Positions 43,273 to 53,085 of a DNA stretch of 64,000 nucleotides are shown here, piece after piece. Source of the stretch: Betaproteobacteria bacterium (GTDB lineage Bacteria; Pseudomonadota; Gammaproteobacteria; Burkholderiales; Rhodocyclaceae); NCBI GenBank assembly GCA_020621405.1, contig JAHRYN010000005.1, forward strand, positions 62,001 to 126,000. Reading direction: 5' to 3'. A program made the position numbers and the translations under genes. A model generated the notes under the pieces. It made no database searches, was not told the DNA's origin, and saw only the letters and a list, made by a program, of their open reading frames with translations. Every line of letters begins with the position of its first letter. The first letter of the stretch is position 1.

Positions 43273-45504
43273 ATGAACGCCAACCCACTCCTCAGCGGTC
43301 TGAACGATCCGCAGTTTCAGGCCGTCACGCTGCCCTCGACCTCGGCGCTCATCCTTGCCGGCGCCGGATCGGGCAAGACGCGCGTGCTGACCACGCGGCT
43401 TGCCTGGCTCATTTCGACCGGCCAGGTGTCGCCGCACGGCATCCTCGCGGTCACCTTCACCAACAAGGCGGCGAAGGAAATGCTGGCTCGGCTGACCGCG
43501 ATGCTGCCGATGAATGCACGCGGACTGTGGATCGGCACCTTCCACGGCCTGTGCAACCGCATGCTGCGCGCGCACTGGAAGGAAGCCGGGCTGCCGCAGC
43601 TGTTCCAGATACTGGACAGTGCCGACCAGCTGTCGGCGATCAAGCGCCTGCTCAAGGCGCTGAACATCGACGACGAGAAGTTTCCGGCGCGCGACCTGAT
43701 GTATTTCATCAATTCGGCCAAGGAGCAGGGGCTGCGTCCGCACGAGGTCGAGGCCTTCGACGATTTCGCGCGCCGGCGGGTCGGGCTGTATCAGGCCTAC
43801 GAGGCGCAGTGCCAGCGCGAAGGCGTGGTCGATTTTGCCGAGTTGCTGCTGCGCTGCTACGAACTGCTGATGCGCAACGAGCCCATACGTGCGCACTACC
43901 AGCGCCGCTTCCGCCACATTCTGGTCGATGAATTCCAGGACACCAACGTGCTGCAGTACCGCTGGCTCAAGCTGCTGGCCGGACTGGGTACCGAACATCA
44001 GGCCGCGGTGATGGCGGTCGGCGACGACGACCAGAGCATCTACCGCTTCCGCGGCGCCGAGGTCGGCAACATGCGCGACTTCGAACGCGAGTTCCGTGTC
44101 GACAGCGTCATCCGCCTGGAACAGAACTACCGCTCGCACGGCAACATCCTCGACGCGGCCAATGCCGTCATCAAGCGCAACACGGGCCGGCTGGGCAAGA
44201 ACCTGTGGACCGAAGCCGGCAGCGGCGAACCGCTGCGCGTGTACGAGGCGTTCAACGACATCGAGGAAGCGCGCTGGGTGGTCGAGGAGATCAAGGCGCT
44301 GATCGCCGACGGCGCGGCGCGCTCCGACATCGCGCTGCTCTACCGCAGCAACGCCCAGTCGCGCGTGCTCGAGCACGCACTGTTCTCGGCCGGCATTCCC
44401 TATCGCGTCTACGGCGGCCTGCGTTTCTTCGAGCGGCAGGAGGTCAAGCACGCGCTGGCCTACATGAGGCTGATCGCCAATCCGCATGACGACACGGCGT
44501 TCACCCGCGTAGTCAATTTCCCGACGCGCGGCATCGGCGCCCGCTCGCTGGAACAGCTGCAGGATGCGGCCCAGGCCCACGGCACCAGCCTGTATGGTGC
44601 GCTGAACTTGCTGACCGGCAAGGCGGCGCAGTCGGTTGGTCACTTCATCGATCTGGTCGACCAGCTGCGCTTCGCCTGCGAAGGTCTGAAACTGCCGGAA
44701 ATGGTGGAACAGGTACTCGAACTGTCCGGTCTGCGCGCCCATTACAAGAGCGAGAAGGAAGGACAGGAACGCATCGCCAACCTCGACGAAGTCATCAACG
44801 CGGCCGCCAACTTCATTTCCGAAGAGGGCTATGCGCAGGTCGCCGCGGAAGACGAAAGTGCGCCGCCCGACCCGCTGTCCGCCTTCCTGTCGCATGCCTC
44901 GCTGGAAGCCGGCGAGCATCAGGCGGATGCCGGTCAGTCGGCGGTGCAGCTGATGACGGTGCATTCGGCCAAGGGTCTGGAATTCGATGCGGTATTCCTC
45001 GGTGGTCTCGAGGAGGGCCTGTTCCCGCACGAGAACTCGGTGCTCGAGCGCGACGGACTGGAGGAGGAGCGCCGGCTGATGTACGTCGCCATCACCCGCG
45101 CGCGCAAGCGGCTCTACCTGTCATTCGCGCAGTCGCGCATGCTGCACGGCCAGACCCGCTACAACCTGCGCAGCCGCTTTTTCGACGAAATTCCGGCCGA
45201 ACTGATGAAGTGGCTGACGCCGCCGGCTTCGGCCAAGGGCTACGGCAGTTTCGGCAGCTACGGCGCCAGCTCCCAGGAGCGGGTGGCCAGCGCGAATCCG
45301 CGCGCCTTCGGCAGCGGGCGCAAGACGTCCGCGACCGACGACGGCGGTTTCCGCGTCGGCCAGCAGGTGAGCCACGCCAAGTTCGGGGCCGGGGTCATCG
45401 TCAACGCCGAGGGGTCGGGGTCGGATGCCCGGGTCCAAGTCAACTTCGGTCGCGAGGGCGTCAAGTGGCTGGCGCTGTCGGTGGCCAAACTGAGCGCGGC
45501 CTGA
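43273..45504 (+). CDS. uvrD: DNA helicase II (UvrD/Rep superfamily 1A)
   Basis: 743 residues. Walker A GAGSGKT is at residues 30-36, motif II DEFQDTN near 218, then GDDDQSIYRFRGA, QNYRS and the C-terminal motifs LMTVHSAKGLEFDAVFLGGLEEGLFPH and YVAITRARKRLYL. It ends with the UvrD tail (VGQQVSHAKFGAGVIVNAEG). It unwinds DNA in excision and mismatch repair. The Sel1 gene begins one base after its stop. Confidence 0.95.
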   Translation: MNANPLLSGLNDPQFQAVTLPSTSALILAGAGSGKTRVLTTRLAWLISTGQVSPHGILAVTFTNKAAKEMLARLTAMLPMNARGLWIGTFHGLCNRMLRAHWKEAGLPQLFQILDSADQLSAIKRLLKALNIDDEKFPARDLMYFINSAKEQGLRPHEVEAFDDFARRRVGLYQAYEAQCQREGVVDFAELLLRCYELLMRNEPIRAHYQRRFRHILVDEFQDTNVLQYRWLKLLAGLGTEHQAAVMAVGDDDQSIYRFRGAEVGNMRDFEREFRVDSVIRLEQNYRSHGNILDAANAVIKRNTGRLGKNLWTEAGSGEPLRVYEAFNDIEEARWVVEEIKALIADGAARSDIALLYRSNAQSRVLEHALFSAGIPYRVYGGLRFFERQEVKHALAYMRLIANPHDDTAFTRVVNFPTRGIGARSLEQLQDAAQAHGTSLYGALNLLTGKAAQSVGHFIDLVDQLRFACEGLKLPEMVEQVLELSGLRAHYKSEKEGQERIANLDEVINAAANFISEEGYAQVAAEDESAPPDPLSAFLSHASLEAGEHQADAGQSAVQLMTVHSAKGLEFDAVFLGGLEEGLFPHENSVLERDGLEEERRLMYVAITRARKRLYLSFAQSRMLHGQTRYNLRSRFFDEIPAELMKWLTPPASAKGYGSFGSYGASSQERVASANPRAFGSGRKTSATDDGGFRVGQQVSHAKFGAGVIVNAEGSGSDARVQVNFGREGVKWLALSVAKLSAA

Positions 45505-45505
45505 C

Positions 45506-46408
45506 ATGAACGCCCGCCTCTGCATGCTGCTGACCGGCCTGTTTGGCGCGATTGCCGCTGATGCGCACGGGGCCGAAGAGTGGCGTACGGCGCATCTGCG
45601 CGGTGAGTGCGCACCGGCGCTGGCGGATGTGCGTGCGGCGGCGGACGCCAACGACGCGGAAGCGCTGCTGCAGATGTCGGACTGGCATTTCTTCGGCACC
45701 TGTCTGGAGAAGGACGACGCAGCATCCGCACGCTATGCACTGCAGGCGGCGCAGACCGGCCTGGCGCGCGCCCAGGTCGTGGCCGGTCAGATCAATGCGC
45801 GCGGTCTCGGTGTCGAGCGCAATGACGCGGAGGCACGCCGCTGGTTCACGCTGGCGGCCGAAGCCGGTGACGCCGAGGCCATGCTGCTGCTGGCGCGCCA
45901 TATCGAAGCCGAGACCGGCAACCCGCTGTCAGCCGAACTGGCGCTGGCCTGGGCCAACCGGGCGGCGGATAAGGGTTATGCGCCGGCCTATGTCCATCTG
46001 GCGTCGCTGTACAGCGGTGGCGGTACGCAGACCGACTACGAAAAGGCGGCGCAGTGGCTCAGCCGAGCCATCGAATCCGGCTACAAGGACAATTCCGTGT
46101 GGGTGGCCTACTCATGGGCCTGCCTCAATCTCGGGCGCTACGATGACGTGCTGCAAGCGGCGCAGCGGGTGCCGAAGACGGCACCCGAATTCAAGGCGGC
46201 ACAGATCAACATCGCACACGCGCTCGTACTCAACGGCCAGATCGGCAATGCGCGGGAGCTCTATGCGGCGAACATGGCCTTGCGCGGCCAGGCGGAGTTC
46301 CGCCGCGTCCTGCGTGACGATTTCGCCGAACTGCGCCGCTCCGGCCGGGCCCATCCCGGCATGACGCGCATCGAACACCTGTTCCTGGACGCGCCTCCTC
46401 GGAAATGA
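45506..46408 (+). CDS. Secreted Sel1/TPR-like repeat protein
   Basis: 300 residues with a signal peptide (1-22, AADAHG-AE). Sel1-like repeats follow (AQVVAGQINARGLGVERNDAEARRWFTLAAEAGDAEAMLLLARH, then AYVHLASLYSGGGTQTDYEKAAQWLSRAIESGY). It is probably a periplasmic scaffold. It starts one base after uvrD, so it is in the same transcript, but no functional link is evident. Confidence 0.78.
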   Translation: MNARLCMLLTGLFGAIAADAHGAEEWRTAHLRGECAPALADVRAAADANDAEALLQMSDWHFFGTCLEKDDAASARYALQAAQTGLARAQVVAGQINARGLGVERNDAEARRWFTLAAEAGDAEAMLLLARHIEAETGNPLSAELALAWANRAADKGYAPAYVHLASLYSGGGTQTDYEKAAQWLSRAIESGYKDNSVWVAYSWACLNLGRYDDVLQAAQRVPKTAPEFKAAQINIAHALVLNGQIGNARELYAANMALRGQAEFRRVLRDDFAELRRSGRAHPGMTRIEHLFLDAPPRK

Positions 46409-46504
46409 GCGTCGCGGTACTCCCGCGTGTGGCGAGCGTGGATGTCCGCGGCAATTGTATCGGGTCGTTTTTCATCCAAAGCGGTGGCATGAGGGCGCGC
46501 TAGA

Positions 46505-47380
46505 ATGCATGTCCGCCCGTACCAGCGAGCCGTCATGCGTATCCCCTATCTGCTGGCCGCCGCCGTTGTCGTGATCGTCGCCGCCGTACTCGGCTGGTTG
46601 ATCCAGTCCGATGCGCCGGTACGCGAGGGCGGCAGGCCCTTGCGTGCGCTGTATGCGATCGAGCCGCCATTCGCCTTCATCGACCGAAACGGTCGGGTCA
46701 CCGGCGAGGCGCCTGAAGTGCTGCGGGTGCTGGCCTACCGCGCCGGGCTGGGTGAAGTCGAGTTCGTGCATGCCGAGTTCGGTCAGCTGATGCACGAACT
46801 GGCGTCCGGACGCGGCGACGTCATTGCCAGCGGGCTGTTCGCGACGCCGGAGCGTGCGCTGCGCCTGCGCCTGCGCTTCACGCGCCCGAGCGCGCTGGTG
46901 GGTACCGGCATGCTGGTCGCCAAGGGCAACCCGATGCAGCTGCACAGCTTCGAGGACGTCGCCGCCCGGTCCGATGCGCAGCTGGCCGTGGTCGACGGCG
47001 CGGTGGAGCAGGTGCAGGCAAGCCGCGCCGGCGTGCCGGCCGCGCGCATCCAGCTGCACGGTGACGCCGCCAGCGCCGTGGTGGCAGTGATCGAAGGCCG
47101 TGCCGACGCATTTGCGCTGTCCGACGTGTCCCTGCACTACATGATGGCCAATTCGGGCTTTACCGGCGTCGAACTGGCGACACCGTTCGTGCGGCCGCAA
47201 CGCGACGGACAACCCGATGCCGGCCGGCCCGCGTTTGCGGTGCGCCCCGAAGACGAGGCGCTGGCGCGACGCCTCGACCAGGCCATGGCCGGCTATCTGG
47301 GCAGTGCGGAGCACCGGGCGCTGGTGGCGCACTTCGGTTTCGGCGTCGACAACATTGCGCCTGCAGCGGGTGCGCGATGA
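46505..47380 (+). CDS. Membrane-anchored solute-binding protein (SBP family 3)
   Basis: 291 residues (281 if the in-frame ATG at 46535 is used). An uncleaved-looking N-terminal helix (about 14-33) leads into a periplasmic SBP_bac_3-type domain: LRALYAIEPPFAFIDRNGRVTGEAPEVLR, LASGRGDVIASGLFATPERA, VIEGRADAFALSD. Such domains bind amino acids or small acids. Its stop overlaps the start of the GGDEF-EAL gene in ATGA and there is no permease nearby, so it more likely senses than transports. Confidence 0.78.
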   Translation: MHVRPYQRAVMRIPYLLAAAVVVIVAAVLGWLIQSDAPVREGGRPLRALYAIEPPFAFIDRNGRVTGEAPEVLRVLAYRAGLGEVEFVHAEFGQLMHELASGRGDVIASGLFATPERALRLRLRFTRPSALVGTGMLVAKGNPMQLHSFEDVAARSDAQLAVVDGAVEQVQASRAGVPAARIQLHGDAASAVVAVIEGRADAFALSDVSLHYMMANSGFTGVELATPFVRPQRDGQPDAGRPAFAVRPEDEALARRLDQAMAGYLGSAEHRALVAHFGFGVDNIAPAAGAR

Positions 47381-50300
47381 ACGTGCCGCCCCCGACCCGA
47401 TCGAAGGCGCTGCCGTCCTGGCGGCTGGTGCTCGCGCCGTCGCTGCTCGGCCTGTCCTTCGTCCTGTGCGCATGCATGGCGCTGATGGCGCTGGCGCACT
47501 GGCGCTGGGACGAAAGCCTGCGCTCCGTGCTGGCCGCGCGCGACAATCTGGCGCAGTCGCGGCGCTTTGCCCTGCTGGCTCAGCTCAATACCGAACGCCT
47601 GCTCGCCGGCGACAACACCTTGCCGCGTACGCTGGTGATCGCCGATCTCGACCGTGCGCTGACCAGCGCACGAGATCTCAGGCAGGGGCGGGGATCGATG
47701 GCCGGCTTTTCCATCCGTGTGCCGGTGACCGGCGAACTGGCCGCGGCCACGGAGGGATATCTGGCGGCCTTGACGCAGGCGCGCACCATCATGGAAGGAC
47801 AGCTGGGCGGCTTCGATGCGGGTGGCGGTGCACTGCGGCTGGCGCAGCGCGCGATCGATGCGCGGGCCGTGGCGGTCGAGGCCGCGCTGCTGAATCATCT
47901 CGCGGCGCGTCGTGCGTTGCTGCGCCGGCACGACATGGTGACGCTCGCCATGGTGGGCCTGCTCGGTCTGCTGGTGATGAGCTACCTGTACCTTGCCCAC
48001 CGCCGACGCGACGCGGCGGTGGATGCCCTGATCGACAGCGAATCGCGCCTGCGCGCTTTCGCCGACAGCCTGCCCGAGGCCGCATTCATGCTGGACAGGG
48101 AAGGGCGCTACATCGAAGCCTTCGGCAACGGGCAGGGCCTGTTAGCGGATGCGGTCGAGACACTTGCCGGACGCACGCTGGATGACGTCTTTCCGGCTGA
48201 TCTCAGCAGCCGCTTTCTCGCGGTTGTGCAGCAGGCGCTGATCCGGCAGGCCACCCAGTCCCATGAATACGAACTGAAAATCGGCGGCCGCGCGTGCATG
48301 TTCGATGCGCGGGTGTCTCCGGTACCCGGCACGGACTGCGTCGTGTGGGTGGCCTGGGACGTCACCGCCCGGCGCCGTGCGGAGGCGCACGTACGTGCGC
48401 TGAGCCGGCTCTACAACTTCCTGAGCCAGGTCAATCAGACCATTGTCTGGGCGGCGACCGAGCAGGACCTGTTCCAGCGCATCTGTCGCGTCGCCATCGA
48501 ATTCGGCGGTTACCGCTGTGCGTGGCTGATGACCGGCGAGCCGTACGGGGAAGAACTGGCGTTGCGTGCCAGCGCGGGCACGACCTCGACTGGAGAGGCG
48601 CTGTCCGATTGCATGCGGTCCGCTGACGGGGCCGATCTTGCCCGCCGTGTCATGCTTTCCGGCGCGGCGCTCAGGCTGGGCTCGCGCGACGGAGACGAAT
48701 CCTGGACGCGGCTGGCGCAGGCGGTCGGGTGCTCCGGTTACGTCGGTCTGCCGATCAGGCTCAACGAGCAGGTGGTGGCCGTGTTTGCCATGTTGGCGGA
48801 CGAGATGGATCCGGACGACGCCGATGAGGGACGGCTGTTCGAGGAAGTGGCGCTCGACCTGTCCTTCGCCATGCGGCGCCTGCGCGACGAAGCGGAGCGG
48901 GTGCGCGCGGAACAGGCCGAACGGCTGCTGGCGGCGGCGTTGCGCAGCACGCGCGACGGCGTCGTGGTGAGCGGGCTCGATGGCGTCATCGTGTCGGTGA
49001 ACAAGGCTTTCTGCGACCTCAGCCGCCACGCCGAAGCCGAATGGATCGGCCGCCGGCTGCCCGACCTGCTGTCGATTGCCGGTGCGCCGGCGGCATTCGA
49101 GGCCATTGCGGCCGCTCTCGACCGGGATGGCTTCTGGCAGGGTGAGGTTTCGGTCAGGCAGATCGACGGCGAGCACCGCGATGTCTGGCTGTCATACGGC
49201 ACGGTGCACGACAACGATGGTCGTGCGACGCACCGCGTGGCGGTGCTGACCGACATCACCCGCATCCGGCGTACCGAGGAAATGCTGCAGCATCTGGCGC
49301 AATACGATCAGCTGACCGACCTGCCGAACCGGGTGCTGATGCACTCCCGGCTGACGCACGCGCTCGGTGCCGCAGCGCGGCAGAACACGCAGCTTGCGGT
49401 GATGCTGCTCGATCTGGACAACTTCAAGACGATCAACGACGGGCTCGGCCACGCGGCCGGCGACGAGGTGCTGTCGGAGGTCGCGCGGCGCCTGCGCAGC
49501 CGACTGCGCGCGCAGGACGCGCTGGGTCGTCAGGGCGGCGACGAATTCATGCTGGTGCTCGAGGGGCTGTCGCATCCGAATGATGCGGCGTTGGTGGCCC
49601 AGGACATGTTCGATTGCCTGTCGCCGCCGGTCGGTCTGACGACCGGTCAGGACATTTACGTGCAGGCCAGCATCGGCATCGCGATCTACCCGGAGAACGG
49701 AGACCGGGCCGAGGACCTGATGCGCGACGCGGACGCGGCGATGTACCAGGCCAAGCGGGCCGGCCGCAACGCCATGCGCTTCTATACCGATGTGCTGACA
49801 GTCGAGGCGACACAGCGCCTGTCGCTGGAAACGCGGCTGCGCCGCGCGCTCGAGAACGATGCGTTCGACCTGCGCTATCAGCCGCTGGTGAGCATCCGCG
49901 ACAACAGCCTGATCGGGGCGGAAGTGCTGGTGCGCCTGGCTGACGGTGAGCCGCTGGCGCTGGGACCGACAGAATTCATCCCCATCATGGAGAACAACGG
50001 CCTGATCGTGCAGCTCGGCGACCGGGTGCGCGAACAGGCGTGCCGGCAGGGACGGGCTTGGATCGACGCCGGGCTGCAGCCCGGCACGCTGGCGGTCAAC
50101 CTGTCGGTGACCGAAATACGCCGCGGCGGACTCGATCAGCGCATCGAACGCATGCTTGGCGACACCGGTTTCCCGGCTGCCGCGCTGGAGCTGGAAATGA
50201 CCGAATCCAGCCTGATGGACCAGGGCGAGCACGCGCAGCTGTTTCTCGCCGGGCTGAAGCGGCTCGGACTGCGCCTGTCGATCGACGACTTCGGCACGGG

Positions 50301-50583
50301 CTATTCGTCGCTGTCCTATCTGAAGCGCCTGCCGGTGGACAAGCTCAAGATCGACCGCAGCTTCATCCGCGACATTCCGGCCGATACCGGCGACATGGAA
50401 CTGGCATCCACCATCATCGCGCTCGGTCACATCCTTGGGCTGACCGTGCTGGCCGAAGGGGTCGAAACCCAGGCGCAGCTCGACGCGCTGCGCGAGCGCG
50501 GCTGCGATGCCTACCAGGGTTATCTGTACAGCGAGCCGCTGACGGCGGCAGACTTCGAGCGGCGCTTCCTGCGGAGGGCATAA
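47377..50583 (+). CDS. Membrane PAS-GAF-PAS-GGDEF-EAL protein
   Basis: 1068 residues. Membrane helices lie at about 20-40 and 188-208 with a periplasmic loop. PAS is at about 220-335, GAF about 345-500, PAS about 525-635, GGDEF about 645-800 with an intact RQGGDEF near 718-724, and EAL about 820-1065. The EAL motif is EVLVR (E849), and the DDFGTGYSS, KIDRSF and EGVE motifs remain. Both c-di-GMP synthesis and breakdown are therefore possible. Coupled by ATGA to the solute-binding protein, suggesting ligand-controlled c-di-GMP signalling. Confidence 0.92.
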   Translation: MNVPPPTRSKALPSWRLVLAPSLLGLSFVLCACMALMALAHWRWDESLRSVLAARDNLAQSRRFALLAQLNTERLLAGDNTLPRTLVIADLDRALTSARDLRQGRGSMAGFSIRVPVTGELAAATEGYLAALTQARTIMEGQLGGFDAGGGALRLAQRAIDARAVAVEAALLNHLAARRALLRRHDMVTLAMVGLLGLLVMSYLYLAHRRRDAAVDALIDSESRLRAFADSLPEAAFMLDREGRYIEAFGNGQGLLADAVETLAGRTLDDVFPADLSSRFLAVVQQALIRQATQSHEYELKIGGRACMFDARVSPVPGTDCVVWVAWDVTARRRAEAHVRALSRLYNFLSQVNQTIVWAATEQDLFQRICRVAIEFGGYRCAWLMTGEPYGEELALRASAGTTSTGEALSDCMRSADGADLARRVMLSGAALRLGSRDGDESWTRLAQAVGCSGYVGLPIRLNEQVVAVFAMLADEMDPDDADEGRLFEEVALDLSFAMRRLRDEAERVRAEQAERLLAAALRSTRDGVVVSGLDGVIVSVNKAFCDLSRHAEAEWIGRRLPDLLSIAGAPAAFEAIAAALDRDGFWQGEVSVRQIDGEHRDVWLSYGTVHDNDGRATHRVAVLTDITRIRRTEEMLQHLAQYDQLTDLPNRVLMHSRLTHALGAAARQNTQLAVMLLDLDNFKTINDGLGHAAGDEVLSEVARRLRSRLRAQDALGRQGGDEFMLVLEGLSHPNDAALVAQDMFDCLSPPVGLTTGQDIYVQASIGIAIYPENGDRAEDLMRDADAAMYQAKRAGRNAMRFYTDVLTVEATQRLSLETRLRRALENDAFDLRYQPLVSIRDNSLIGAEVLVRLADGEPLALGPTEFIPIMENNGLIVQLGDRVREQACRQGRAWIDAGLQPGTLAVNLSVTEIRRGGLDQRIERMLGDTGFPAAALELEMTESSLMDQGEHAQLFLAGLKRLGLRLSIDDFGTGYSSLSYLKRLPVDKLKIDRSFIRDIPADTGDMELASTIIALGHILGLTVLAEGVETQAQLDALRERGCDAYQGYLYSEPLTAADFERRFLRRA

Positions 50584-50595
50584 CGGTTGCGCAGG

Positions 50596-51093
50596 TCAGC
50601 TGCCGCTGCGCAGCGGCGCGGCCAGATCGCCAGCGCAGTTGAGGTACTGCCCGGTCACGTCGCGCGATGCCGGCCCGGTAAAGCCGATCTCCAGATCGCC
50701 GCCGACGTTGCCGAGCACCAGCGTGCCGCCGAAGAACAGGAAGTTGCGCATCAGCGTGGCCCAGTCCAGCCGGTTGTCGGCTTCGAAGCCCGGAAGCGTC
50801 AGCCGGCCGTTCTGCGGCACCAGCAGTACGGCCGGCCTGAATTCACCGATTTCCAGCCGGGCCACTACCGGCAGAGCCGGGGCGCCGGGCGGAGGCTGTA
50901 CCTCGACACGCGCCACGATGTCCGCGCCGACCCGCTCGCGCATGATGCGGATGTCCCAGCCCGAGGCGCTGACTGCGCCACCGCAGGCGCGCGGCCAGCC
51001 GCCCTGAAGTTCGATCACGCTGCGATAGAGGTCTGCGCCGGCTGCCGGCAGAGCGACCAGAAGGAGGGCGGCAAGCAGGGACGGACGTGGCAT
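50596..51093 (-). CDS. Secreted protein of unknown function
   Basis: 165 residues with a signal peptide (1-20, ALPAAGA-D). The mature part has a beta-rich pattern and two cysteines (PRACGGAV, YLNCAGD) that could pair. No family recognised. It lies convergent to the GGDEF-EAL gene and 48 bases downstream of the ParA-like gene on the same strand. Confidence 0.65.
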   Translation of the reverse strand: MPRPSLLAALLLVALPAAGADLYRSVIELQGGWPRACGGAVSASGWDIRIMRERVGADIVARVEVQPPPGAPALPVVARLEIGEFRPAVLLVPQNGRLTLPGFEADNRLDWATLMRNFLFFGGTLVLGNVGGDLEIGFTGPASRDVTGQYLNCAGDLAAPLRSGS

Positions 51094-51141
51094 GGCCGAT
51101 GTGACACCGGTTCGACGGCTGTGTTCCGGGACCGGCCGGTG

Positions 51142-51909
51142 TCAGCGGCTTTCCAGCAACTCGTACAGCGCGACGAATTCCTGCGCCAGCTTGTGCGTCG
51201 GCGCGAAGTGGATCAGCGGCTGGGCCGCTTCATGCGACTCCTTGACCTTGACCGACGACGACAGCGTGGCGTCCAGTACTGGCAACCCTTCGTCGCGCAG
51301 TTCCTGCACCACGCGCACCGGCAGGCTGGAGCGAGCCTGGAACTGGTTGACCACGATGCCTTCGAGTTTCAGCGTCTCGTTGTGGTCGGTCCTGATTTCC
51401 TCGATGTTGTCGATCAGCGTGTACAGCGCCTTGCGCGAGAAGTCGTCGCAGTCGAACGGGATCAGCACCGACTCGGCGGCGATCAGCGCGCAGCGCGAGT
51501 AGAAGTTCAGCGCCGGCGGCGTGTCGATGTAGATGTTGTCGAACTGGTCGAGCGCTTCCAGCGCCTCGCGCAGCTTGTATATCTTGTAGCGCGACTCGAG
51601 CTTGCCTTCGAGCTCCGCCAACTGCGGACTGGCGGTCATGATGGACAGGCCGGGATGGCCGGTTTCGGTGATGAACTCCGCGGTGTCGCGCGGCGTCAGC
51701 TTGAAGTTGAGTATCTGGTCGAAGAAGTCCGCTGCACCCAGTTCCACCTGGTCGGCACGGTCGCCCAGCAGGTAGTGGCTGGAATTGCACTGCGTGTCGA
51801 GATCGATCACCAGTGTCCGTTTGCCGCGTGCTGCGCTGATCGCGGCGAGATTGCAGGTGATGGTGGATTTGCCTACGCCACCTTTCTGATTGAACACGAC
51901 GCGACGCAT
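51142..51909 (-). CDS. Orphan ParA-family ATPase
   Basis: 255 residues starting MRRVVFNQKGGVGKST, a deviant Walker A with the signature lysine. Switch motifs VIDLDTQCNSSHY and YIDTPPALNFYSR follow. No parB gene or parS-like repeats are adjacent, so it is not the chromosomal partition locus. Orphan ParA proteins position cargo such as chemoreceptor clusters, storage granules or conjugative machinery. Confidence 0.88.
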   Translation of the reverse strand: MRRVVFNQKGGVGKSTITCNLAAISAARGKRTLVIDLDTQCNSSHYLLGDRADQVELGAADFFDQILNFKLTPRDTAEFITETGHPGLSIMTASPQLAELEGKLESRYKIYKLREALEALDQFDNIYIDTPPALNFYSRCALIAAESVLIPFDCDDFSRKALYTLIDNIEEIRTDHNETLKLEGIVVNQFQARSSLPVRVVQELRDEGLPVLDATLSSSVKVKESHEAAQPLIHFAPTHKLAQEFVALYELLESR

Positions 51910-52030
51910 GGCGGACTCCGGGGTGAGTGTTCAGGATGCAGGATGGCGCATTCTGCCAAATCCTTCGATGCAGTGCACAATGCCTTGAGCCGGTAGAATC
52001 CGGCGCCATGTCCTTACAGGCGGAGTTGTC

Positions 52031-53014
52031 ATGACGGATTTCGCTGTACGCCTGCATCGCACCGGCGGTCCGGAGGTGATGCAGTACGAGGCGGTCGATG
52101 TGCCCGCGCCCGCGCCGGGCGAGGCGCGCGTGCGTCAGCACGCCGTCGGCGTCAATTTCATCGACATCTATCAGCGCTCCGGGCTTTACCACATTCCGCT
52201 GCCCGGCGGGCTGGGGCAGGAGGCGGCTGGCGTGGTCGAGGCGGTCGGCGCCGGCGTCACCGGCCTGGTGCCGGGCGATCGCGTTGCTTACGCAGGCGGT
52301 GCGCCCGGTGCTTACGCGCAGGTGCGCAACATGCCCGCCGACCGGCTGGTCCGGCTGCCGGTCGGCATCGATTTCGAGACCGCTGCGGCGCTGATGCTCA
52401 AGGGGCTGACCGTGCAGTATCTGCTGCGTCGCACCTGCCGGGTCGAGCCGGGTGATGCGGTGCTGATCCATGCGGCGGCCGGCGGTGTCGGCCTGCTCGC
52501 CTGCCAGTGGGCGCGTGCGCTGGGTGCGACCGTGATCGGCACCGTCAGCACGCCGGAAAAGGCGGCGCTGGCGCAGGCCAATGGCTGCGAGCACGTGCTG
52601 ACCGGGCTGGCGCCAGCCGATCTGCCGGCGCAGGTGCGCGCGCTGACCAGTGGCCGCGGCGTGCGGGTCGTCTACGACGGGGTGGGGCGCGACACTTTCA
52701 TGGCGTCGCTCGACTGCCTGGCGCCGCTCGGCATGATGGTGAGCTTCGGCAACGCGTCCGGCCCGGTGGCGCCGTTCGAGCCCGGCCTGCTGGCGCAGAA
52801 GGGCTCACTGTTCCTGACCCGGCCGTCGCTGTTCCACTACACCGCACAGCGTGCCGATCTGCTGGCGATGGCCGACGAACTGTTCGCCCGCGTGCTCGAC
52901 GGCACACTGCGTGTCACCGTCAGCCACCGTCATGCGTTGTCGGACTGTGTCCGCGCGCACGAGGAACTCGCCGCGCGCAGGACCACGGGTTCCACCATCC
53001 TGTTGCCGAACTGA
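52031..53014 (+). CDS. qor: NADPH:quinone reductase (zeta-crystallin-like)
   Basis: 327 residues. MDR family without zinc cysteines. QOR features: GVNFIDIYQRSGLY, LGQEAAGVVEAVGAGV, the dinucleotide motif HAAAGGVGLLACQWARALGA and VVYDGVGRDTF. It reduces quinones one electron at a time with NADPH. Single gene; a small secreted protein follows 71 bases later. Confidence 0.93.
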   Translation: MTDFAVRLHRTGGPEVMQYEAVDVPAPAPGEARVRQHAVGVNFIDIYQRSGLYHIPLPGGLGQEAAGVVEAVGAGVTGLVPGDRVAYAGGAPGAYAQVRNMPADRLVRLPVGIDFETAAALMLKGLTVQYLLRRTCRVEPGDAVLIHAAAGGVGLLACQWARALGATVIGTVSTPEKAALAQANGCEHVLTGLAPADLPAQVRALTSGRGVRVVYDGVGRDTFMASLDCLAPLGMMVSFGNASGPVAPFEPGLLAQKGSLFLTRPSLFHYTAQRADLLAMADELFARVLDGTLRVTVSHRHALSDCVRAHEELAARRTTGSTILLPN

Positions 53015-53085
53015 ACCATGCCTGCCGGGCGGGCCGTGCACCTGTGCGCGTCCGCCCGGCAGGCACACTATCCGGAGCATTTTCG

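Noticed and set aside
43111-45030. A 639-codon minus-strand open frame
   Set aside because: Antisense to uvrD, whose helicase motifs are all intact. Shadow frame.
51142-51909. Chromosome partition locus or replication origin
   Set aside because: ParA is present, but there is no parB, parS-like repeat, gidA, dnaA or DnaA-box cluster nearby.
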